The notes beneath the pieces are model-generated. The model was not told the origin of the DNA. It saw nothing but the letters and a program-made list of their open reading frames with translations, and did no database searches. Shown piece after piece: positions 15,704 to 22,488 of a stretch of DNA of 34,449 bases. The stretch comes from Pedobacter sp. ASV28 (GTDB lineage: Bacteria; Bacteroidota; Bacteroidia; Sphingobacteriales; Sphingobacteriaceae): assembly GCF_016428855.1 (NCBI RefSeq), contig NZ_JAELTN010000052.1, forward strand, positions 1 to 34,449. Direction: 5' to 3'. Numbering within the stretch: the stretch's first letter is position 1; each line of letters begins with the position of its first letter. Both the position numbers and the translations under genes were made by a program.

Positions 15704-17515
15704 TTATTTGGCATTTGTTTGGTTATTAAAATGGGCATGTAAAGCCATGATCTGTTTTTTATGGAGTACAGTGCCCAGTTCTTCCGTATTGGCTTCCCTG
15801 ATCTTTTTTACCGACTTGAATTTTTGGAGGAGTTTATCTGCGGTAGCCTTACCTATTCCTTCTATTTCTTCCAGCTCGGTCTTTAGGGTACCCTGATCGC
15901 GTTTTTTTCGGTGAAAGGTAATGCCAAAGCGATGGGCCTCGTCTCTTAACTGTTGGATGATTTTCAGAGTCTCCGATTTTTTGTCCAGATAAAGGGGAAG
16001 GCTATCATTGGGGTAATATAGTTCCTCCAAACGTTTGGCTATTCCAATAACCGTTACCTTTTTGTCGATACCCAATTTTTTTAAACTGCTTAAGGCCGAA
16101 GATAATTGGCCTTTACCGCCATCAATAATAATAAGTTGGGGCAAAGTCTGTTCCTCTTCCAACATGCGCTTATATCGCCTGTAAACAGCTTCCTGCATGG
16201 TGGCAAAATCGTTTGGACCTTCTACCGTTTTGACATTGAAATGCCGATAGTCCTTTTTGCTGGGCTTGGCATCCCTAAATACCACAATGGCAGAAACAGG
16301 ATATTTACCCTGAAAGTTGGAATTATCGAAACATTCGATATGGTAGGGCAGTTGGGTAAGCCTCAAGTCTTCTTTCATCTGTCCCAGAATTCGTTCCGTC
16401 CTAAGATCTGGGTTCAGCTTTTCATACTGATTCAGCTTCTCTTTTTTAAAGAACAGCACGTTTTTTTCGGAAAGCTCTAGCAGTTTTTTCTTTTCACCCA
16501 GTTTGGGTACCGTAAGCTTAAGGTTCTGGTCTTCCAGAAGCAGATCAAAAGGAACGATAATTTCTTTGGAAGTACTCTTGAACTTTGTTCTGAATTCGGC
16601 AATGGCAATAGAGAGTAACTCTTCATCACTTTCGTCCAAACGTTTTTTGATTTCTATGGTCTGCGTTTGAATGATACTGCCATTCATTACCTTTAGGTAA
16701 TTGACAAACGCATACCGCTGGTCTGAAGCTATACTGACCACGTCCAAATTCGTAAAGGCGCTATTCACTACGGTAGACTTGCTCTGGTATTTCTCTAGTA
16801 CCGATAGTTTTTGCTGGTAGTGATGGGCAAGTTCAAAATTCAGGTCTTCTGCCGCGGTTTTAACGGTTTGCTTCACCTCTTTAATTACATTGCCGATCTT
16901 TCCGTTCAGTATATCTTTGATTTCGGCAATGTTATGCTCGTAATCTGCTGCAGATTGGTAATTTTGACAAGGCCCCTTACAATTGCCAATTTGGTACTCT
17001 AAGCAGACCTTAAACTTGCCTGCATTGATGTTTTCTGATGTTAAGGGCAAATTGCAGGTACGTAGGGCATAAGTTTCTTTGATAAGGTCTAGAATAGTGT
17101 GCATCATGCCTACAGAGGCGTAAGGGCCTAAATAGGTAGAGCCATCCTTAATTACTTTTCGGGTAGAAAAAATACGGGGAAAAGGCTCTTTTTTGATGAC
17201 GATCCAAGGATAGGTCTTGTCGTCTTTCAGCATGATGTTATAACGGGGCTGGTGCTTTTTGATCAGGCTGTTTTCCAATAGCCAGGCATCAATTTCCGTA
17301 TCTACAATGGTAAACTGTATGCGCCTGATCTTGGACACCAAAACCCTGGTTTTGCCATTCAGCTGCTTATCTTGTACAAAATAGGAGCTTACACGATTGC
17401 GCAGGTCTTTTGCCTTGCCAATGTAGATCAGCTTATCTTCCACATCGAAATATTGATAAACCCCAGGTTTATGCGGGATATCCTTTAAAGCCTTTTTATA
17501 GTCGAAACTGCTCAT
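15704..17515 (-). CDS. uvrC: Excinuclease ABC subunit C (UvrC)
   Basis: The ATG at 17515 gives 603 residues (MSSFDYKKALKDIPHKPGVY); an in-frame TTG three codons upstream is unlikely. The N-terminal GIY-YIG nuclease shows GVYQYF, IYIGKAKDLRNRV with Arg39, and IDAWLLENSLIKKHQP. Four-Cys region features include CLEYQIGNCKGPC. A UVR motif region (about 195-235, ELAHHYQQKLSVLEKY) should contact UvrB. The RNase H-like second nuclease begins IECFDNSNFQGKYPVSA, and a helix-hairpin-helix pair lies at the end (EEIEGIGKATADKLLQKFKS). UvrC makes both incisions in nucleotide excision repair. It is convergent with gldN and divergent from the lipoprotein gene at 17670. Confidence 0.96.
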   Translation of the reverse strand: MSSFDYKKALKDIPHKPGVYQYFDVEDKLIYIGKAKDLRNRVSSYFVQDKQLNGKTRVLVSKIRRIQFTIVDTEIDAWLLENSLIKKHQPRYNIMLKDDKTYPWIVIKKEPFPRIFSTRKVIKDGSTYLGPYASVGMMHTILDLIKETYALRTCNLPLTSENINAGKFKVCLEYQIGNCKGPCQNYQSAADYEHNIAEIKDILNGKIGNVIKEVKQTVKTAAEDLNFELAHHYQQKLSVLEKYQSKSTVVNSAFTNLDVVSIASDQRYAFVNYLKVMNGSIIQTQTIEIKKRLDESDEELLSIAIAEFRTKFKSTSKEIIVPFDLLLEDQNLKLTVPKLGEKKKLLELSEKNVLFFKKEKLNQYEKLNPDLRTERILGQMKEDLRLTQLPYHIECFDNSNFQGKYPVSAIVVFRDAKPSKKDYRHFNVKTVEGPNDFATMQEAVYRRYKRMLEEEQTLPQLIIIDGGKGQLSSALSSLKKLGIDKKVTVIGIAKRLEELYYPNDSLPLYLDKKSETLKIIQQLRDEAHRFGITFHRKKRDQGTLKTELEEIEGIGKATADKLLQKFKSVKKIREANTEELGTVLHKKQIMALHAHFNNQTNAK

Positions 17516-17669
17516 GCTTTTCAAAGTTAGTGCAAAAATATCTTTTGGTAGGTGTTTTCTCCATTTTCATATAGGTAAGTGTTGGAAATAAGGTGCGTAC
17601 GTTTTTTAACACTTTGATCTTATGTTGTTTATTGTGTAACTTGATTTTGCCAAACTGAATTAAACATTT

Positions 17670-19469
17670 ATGAAAATAACGCTCCCAGGGAAATATTTCC
17701 TGCTGCTTATTGTGGTATGTGCGGGTTGTGCCCTTAGTTCCTGCCGCAAGGAACTTTTGGTTCAAGGTCCCGATAACCTGAAGAATGCCCTGAGCATAGC
17801 GGAGGCCAAGAGCTATTTCGATTCGCATTTAGCCAATTCGAAAAAAGTAACGGGGGGATTATCTGCATTATCTGGCCATCCAACGCTGCAAACAATATTT
17901 GCCAACAAACAGCCCGTTTGGGACAAAGCCTACCAAAAGATGCTAAGCACTGGGGGAGCTGTAAAGATACCGTTGGACTTTGGCAATGTAATGCAGATGG
18001 TGGACGGCAAGAAGAAATCCATTGTTCCCCTTGCCTCGCTCAATTATTTACTGATGTACAAAGACAACAAAGAGGTTGTGCATGCCGAATGGGTGCACCT
18101 GCGGCCCACAAAATCATGGATATACGGGAAGAGGCAGGTCTACAACGGAACGGTGGAAATAAGGGACTGGAATGGCAAACGGTTAAAGACCTATCGATAT
18201 GGCACGGCCATAAAAACAGGGAAAAACGTGAAGGGTATATCTGTAAAGAATGAAGAGGATAGTGAAGAAGAAGAGGTTCTGGAGTGTCTGATATGGCCAG
18301 TAAGGGAGAAGTGTACCTGTACGGCGGCGTGGGGGGGAGGAAACTGGAATCCTAATGCGTGCGATTATTGCGATATATGCGTAGACAGGTTCTGTCAACC
18401 AGAAACTCCGCCCGACTGCGAAAATTGCGAAGACCCGCCCTTTAATCCGCCCTATACCCCACCCGGCGGTGGCGAAACTGGCGATCCGGGGGGCAATGGT
18501 GGAGGTGGCACTGGTAATGGCAATGGGGAGCCAGACCCAAGTGGCTATCCGCCCAACTGTAACCCCGATCCCAATTATGTAGTGCCCAATTATCCTGCAC
18601 CTGAGGGTACGGAGTGGATACTGCCTTGTGGCGATGTGCCCATTCCTGAAGTACCCGATGGTAACGACCCTTACGAGGGAATAGACCTGTCTTCGGCAGT
18701 ACGAACGTTATCCCTGCAACTTGGACTAGTTCCCCAACTGGCAGAATGGTTGGAAGTACAGTACCAGACACAGGGGAATACCCTTGTGGCCGATCTAAAC
18801 AGCTACTTGGCTGCCAACAATAATTCGCAGGAGAGCAGGGATTTTGGAATGTGGGTAGTGGGATTTATAATTGAAAACACAGATGTAAACTTTACTGAAC
18901 TAGTTGAGATGAATAGTATTCCAAACTCTACTATTACTTTACATAATATAATTGATGTTACGAATCTTGCTGATTATCCTACCTTTAAAAGTATGGTAGA
19001 AAATTTACCTGCATTTTTAAACCAACATCCAGAAGTACTGAACTCACTAAGCAGGTATACAGGTTTTTCTAAAACTAAAATTATGCAATTGATGCAACCC
19101 GGGAAAGGGCCAAAAGTAGAATTGGTAAGTAATTTAACTGGTAGTGGACAACCAGCATTTGGACAATATACACCTGGGACATACATTTTAAAAATCAACA
19201 AAGAGCTTGTTATAGGCTTGGATAAAGTACAATCTCCCAACCGATATAGAGCTTTAGGAATGCTCTTAGCTATTACCACATTGCATGAATTTGTACATTA
19301 TGGGAGAGATGTAAATAAGTTAACTAGTCGGATCCCTATGAATGGGACAACATATGAAGCAGGGTTGATGTTTGAATTAAGCATCTCTCCTCTTAATAAT
19401 TACCAATATATTAACAGAAACAATGCCATTGAATGGGCTAATTTTTATAAATTCAATATTAATGATTAA
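17670..19469 (+). CDS. Lipoprotein with C-terminal HExxH module; candidate polymorphic toxin
   Basis: The 599-residue product has a lipoprotein signal with LSSC at Cys25. Residues about 35-200 form an N-terminal domain I do not recognise (ALSIAEAKSYFDSHL, then WDKAYQKM, YLLMYKDNKEVVHAEW). An acidic stretch (EEDSEEEEVLE) is followed by a Cys-rich segment with about eleven Cys, then a Gly/Pro linker (PPGGGETGDPGGNGGGG). The C-terminal third ends in a module with HEFVHYGRD: HExxH at 539-543 and Glu563 or Glu569 as possible third zinc ligand. GC content falls from 35/60 bases at 18421-18480 to 21/60 at 19021-19080 and 9/60 at 19441-19500 (hand counts). This fits the build of polymorphic toxins: anchor, linker and exchangeable tip. 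Function is inferred; an ordinary surface metalloprotease is the alternative. Confidence 0.7.
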   Translation: MKITLPGKYFLLLIVVCAGCALSSCRKELLVQGPDNLKNALSIAEAKSYFDSHLANSKKVTGGLSALSGHPTLQTIFANKQPVWDKAYQKMLSTGGAVKIPLDFGNVMQMVDGKKKSIVPLASLNYLLMYKDNKEVVHAEWVHLRPTKSWIYGKRQVYNGTVEIRDWNGKRLKTYRYGTAIKTGKNVKGISVKNEEDSEEEEVLECLIWPVREKCTCTAAWGGGNWNPNACDYCDICVDRFCQPETPPDCENCEDPPFNPPYTPPGGGETGDPGGNGGGGTGNGNGEPDPSGYPPNCNPDPNYVVPNYPAPEGTEWILPCGDVPIPEVPDGNDPYEGIDLSSAVRTLSLQLGLVPQLAEWLEVQYQTQGNTLVADLNSYLAANNNSQESRDFGMWVVGFIIENTDVNFTELVEMNSIPNSTITLHNIIDVTNLADYPTFKSMVENLPAFLNQHPEVLNSLSRYTGFSKTKIMQLMQPGKGPKVELVSNLTGSGQPAFGQYTPGTYILKINKELVIGLDKVQSPNRYRALGMLLAITTLHEFVHYGRDVNKLTSRIPMNGTTYEAGLMFELSISPLNNYQYINRNNAIEWANFYKFNIND

Positions 19470-19902
19470 AAGAGACTTATTTTCAATATTAATTTTCCTG
19501 ATATGTTCTTGTAACGTTAATGGAGATTATGAGCAAAAAACGAATGATTCGGTTAATGTTTTGCTAACGGCATTAAAAGGAAAATCCTTTTTAAAAGGAA
19601 ATATAACTTATTCTGATAGTTTATATTTCATAAAATCAAAATTTTATAATAAAAATTTCCCCGCAAAATCGGAATATTTTGCCCTATTTTATATAGAAGA
19701 TAAACCTAATAATAAACATTTAAATTTTCCAGGAAAGAACAGTGACAAAAGGGAACGATATGAAATAATTGAATTTAAATTGTCTTTAGATACTGGACAC
19801 ATAATATTGTATAATCTTGGGGTAAGAGAAAAATATGAATTTTATCTAAAGAAAACAGACAACAGTTGGAGTATTATCAAGGAACATTGGAGTATAAATT
19901 AG
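19462..19902 (+). CDS. Small lipoprotein, candidate immunity protein
   Basis: The ATG at 19462 gives 146 residues; its first codons overlap the stop of the preceding gene by eight bases, which suggests translational coupling. An upstream ATG at 19423 lies inside the previous gene and would spoil the signal. The N-terminus MIKRDLFSILIFLICSCN is a lipoprotein signal with Cys17 as likely anchor. The mature part is a charged small domain with several aromatic residues (YFALFYIEDKPNN, FYLKKTDNSWSIIKEHW) and no motif I know. The AT-rich composition matches the toxin tip, not the housekeeping neighbours. Position, size, overlap and envelope location fit an immunity protein guarding against the HExxH module. 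This is inference from context. Confidence 0.6.
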   Translation: MIKRDLFSILIFLICSCNVNGDYEQKTNDSVNVLLTALKGKSFLKGNITYSDSLYFIKSKFYNKNFPAKSEYFALFYIEDKPNNKHLNFPGKNSDKRERYEIIEFKLSLDTGHIILYNLGVREKYEFYLKKTDNSWSIIKEHWSIN

Positions 19903-20251
19903 CGTGCGAAAGTAATAAGGTGAAGGTTAACATTAGAGATGGTGTTCTTATTGGAAATTTATCTGGGACGAAGATAAGTTGTATAAAAGCAATTTTGTTG
20001 TAATTCAACCACAAGAGGAAAATGCCACATCAGACCAATGCTATAACGCGGTTTTAGATATTATTAATGATGTGAAAACCGCAATACAAAATAACCCAAC
20101 ACTCCATATAAATCAATTAAACTTTTTTGGTTCTTTGGACTTGGAAGAAATGCGAGGACCTCGTAGGTTTTTAAATGGTGAAGCTCTCCACTTTATCCTC
20201 AACAAGAATAAAGAAAAGTTAAACCTACGAGGGCTGATATTTAAGCTTTAA
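19887..20251 (+). pseudogene. Frameshifted small gene, possible second immunity gene
   Basis: Two abutting frames read as one protein. The first starts at a TTG at 19887 behind the purine-rich aaggaac and gives EYKLACESNKVKVNIRDGVL. The second, open from about 19937 to the stop at 20249-20251, gives KFIWDEDKLYKSNFVVIQ and then LHINQLNFFGSLDLEEMRGP. Neither has a good start plus a complete sequence on its own. The phases differ as if one base had been lost around 19945-19965. The joined product would have about 121 residues, no signal peptide and no family I recognise. It overlaps the lipoprotein gene by 16 bases and the convergent PBP gene by four. It could also be a sequencing error or a programmed shift. 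Confidence 0.45.
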
Positions 20252-22488
20252 AACCCTAATTTCTTATCCAGCTCTGAAGTTCCTTGTTCCTGTTGTTGAT
20301 ATTGGTTACAGTCGTAAACAATGCTAACCCCATTGGCCGGTGGCTCAAAATCGTTCTTGCTTATTTTTAAAGCCGGGTTGGCATAAACACGTTTCATAAA
20401 TCCGGCAAAAATGGGCAGGGCAGAGTTGGCACCTTCACCATAACTTGTACTGGTAAAATGGAAAGCCCTATCCTCGCAACCGGTCCATACGCCCGCCACC
20501 AAATCGGGGCTAATGGCCATAAACCATCCATCAGAGTTGTTCTGTGTGGTTCCCGTTTTACCCCCTATAGGCGTTGTAATCTTGTATTTATAGCTTAATC
20601 TTGAGCCTGTACCACCCGATATTACACCGCGCAGCATGCGGGTCATCACATAGGCCACTTCTTCGTTCATGGCCACCTTGATAATGGGCTTGCTTTCATA
20701 GAGCACCACCCCATTTTTGTCTTCTATCTTAACAATGTAATTGGGTTTTGTCCAAGCGCCTTTATTTGCAAATACCCCATAAGCCCCTACCATATCATAA
20801 ATAGAAGAATCGAAGGTACCTAAGCAGATAGAGGGAACAGCTGGTACATCAGAAGTAATGCCCATCTTCTTTATTTCATTAACTACTGCGGTAGGTCCAA
20901 CCTGTTTCATGAGATAGGCCGCAATATAGTTTTGCGAATAGGCCAATGCCTTCTGTAGGGTAATTGATCCTGGAAGCGGTGTGCCCGAATTACGAGGGGT
21001 CCAATCGGGACTGCCCGGGTTGGAAATCGTAACCGGCTCGTTGGGTACGGTTAAGCAAGGGGAGTAGCCATTTTCAATAGCTACGGCATAGGTAAATGGT
21101 TTGGCGGTAGAACCTACTTGTCTAGTCCCTACCTTTACTTGGTCATATTTGAAATGCTCGTAATTAATGCCGCCTACCCAAGCTTTAATGTCGCCTGTTT
21201 TCGGATCCATGGCCATCATGGCATTGCGCAATAAGAGTTTATAATATTTAACCGAATCGATTGGCTTCATTAAAGTATCTATATTGCCTTTCCAGGTGAA
21301 AATGGTCAATTTGGAAGGGGTGTTGAAATCTTGTTTGATTTCGTCGTCAGATTTTCCTTCCAACTTTAAAGCCTTATAACGATCGGACCGCTTAATGCCC
21401 TGGTCTATCAATGCGTCCATGCCCTTAAATGGATTTCGGCCCTTCCAACTGTTGGAGAATTGTTGCTGTAGGACTTTCATGTATTCTTTTTGGGCTTCTT
21501 CTGCATACACCTGCATATCGTAATTGATGGTGGTGTATATTTTCAGCCCATCCCTATCCAGATCGTAAGGCGTACCGTCGGCTTTGTTGATAGAACGCTC
21601 TTCTAATAATTTTTTCACTTCACTTTTTAATACCGCCCTAAAATAAGGGGCAATACCGTCATTGGTGGTGGCCGCATTGAAGTTTAGGTTGAGTGGCTTT
21701 TCCTTTTCTCCTGCAAATTCATCTTTGGTAATGTATCCCTCCTTAACCATCAAAGCCATTACGGTATTTCTACGGTCAAGCGCCCTTTCTGGATTTTTAG
21801 TTGGGGAATATCGGGTAATCCCTTTTTGCAGACCAATAAGTACGGCCGCCTGTGGAACAGTCAATTTATCTGGTGTAGTATTAAAATACACCCTGGCGGC
21901 AGATTTGATGCCAAAGGCATTGTTGCCAAAATCAACCGTATTCAAATACATGGTGATAATCTCCTCCTTGGTATAGTTGCGCTCCAGTTTGATGGCAATT
22001 ACCCACTCCTGAAATTTTTGGATAATACGTTTGGCAAAGTTTTTAGCCCTGCCCTCTTCAGAAAAAAGGTTTAAGGCCAACTGTTGGGTAATGGTACTTC
22101 CCCCTTGTTTTTTCCCTATGATGGCATAAAGGAAAATAGTGAATGTTCGCCTAAAATCTATGCCCGAATGTGAACGATAGCGTATGTCTTCGGTAGCAAT
22201 TAATGCATTGACTACATTCGGCGAAATTTCAGTATAGTTTACGTTGGATCTGTTTTTTACGAAATAGGTGCCCAGTACCTTGCCCTCTTCGGAAATGACT
22301 TCGGTAGCTTCGTTGCTTTTGGGATGCTCAATGGCCCTGAAGGAAGGAATCTCCCCAAAAACGCCAAAGCTGATCATCACAATAAAGATGGCAAAGAAAA
22401 CAATGCCTGCTATTAATACTTTCCAGATGCGCCTATTGTATTTTTTGATGAGCTCTGGACTGAGTGTACGGTTATTTTTATAACTCAT
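20248..22488 (-). CDS. mrcA: Class A penicillin-binding protein 1A
   Basis: The 746-residue product has a short cytoplasmic tail, one transmembrane helix at about 22-44 and two catalytic domains. The glycosyltransferase (GT51) domain shows TEDIRYRSHSGID with catalytic Glu100, QGGSTITQQLALNL at 128-141 and KLERNYTKEEIITMYLN. The transpeptidase domain shows the active-site GSTAKPF (Ser460, Lys463), YSQN (518-520) and GGKTGTTQNN (Lys644-Gly646). All catalytic motifs are intact, so it should both polymerise glycan strands and cross-link peptides in the periplasm. Its start overlaps the 3' end of the sprE gene by 11 bases, so it is the second gene of a pair. Its stop overlaps that of the convergent island gene. 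Confidence 0.94.
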   Translation of the reverse strand: MSYKNNRTLSPELIKKYNRRIWKVLIAGIVFFAIFIVMISFGVFGEIPSFRAIEHPKSNEATEVISEEGKVLGTYFVKNRSNVNYTEISPNVVNALIATEDIRYRSHSGIDFRRTFTIFLYAIIGKKQGGSTITQQLALNLFSEEGRAKNFAKRIIQKFQEWVIAIKLERNYTKEEIITMYLNTVDFGNNAFGIKSAARVYFNTTPDKLTVPQAAVLIGLQKGITRYSPTKNPERALDRRNTVMALMVKEGYITKDEFAGEKEKPLNLNFNAATTNDGIAPYFRAVLKSEVKKLLEERSINKADGTPYDLDRDGLKIYTTINYDMQVYAEEAQKEYMKVLQQQFSNSWKGRNPFKGMDALIDQGIKRSDRYKALKLEGKSDDEIKQDFNTPSKLTIFTWKGNIDTLMKPIDSVKYYKLLLRNAMMAMDPKTGDIKAWVGGINYEHFKYDQVKVGTRQVGSTAKPFTYAVAIENGYSPCLTVPNEPVTISNPGSPDWTPRNSGTPLPGSITLQKALAYSQNYIAAYLMKQVGPTAVVNEIKKMGITSDVPAVPSICLGTFDSSIYDMVGAYGVFANKGAWTKPNYIVKIEDKNGVVLYESKPIIKVAMNEEVAYVMTRMLRGVISGGTGSRLSYKYKITTPIGGKTGTTQNNSDGWFMAISPDLVAGVWTGCEDRAFHFTSTSYGEGANSALPIFAGFMKRVYANPALKISKNDFEPPANGVSIVYDCNQYQQQEQGTSELDKKLGF

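Noticed and set aside
17670..19469. Type IX secretion substrate with C-terminal sorting domain
   Set aside because: The C-terminus ends shortly after the HExxH region and shows no sorting-domain motif; the protein has a lipobox instead.
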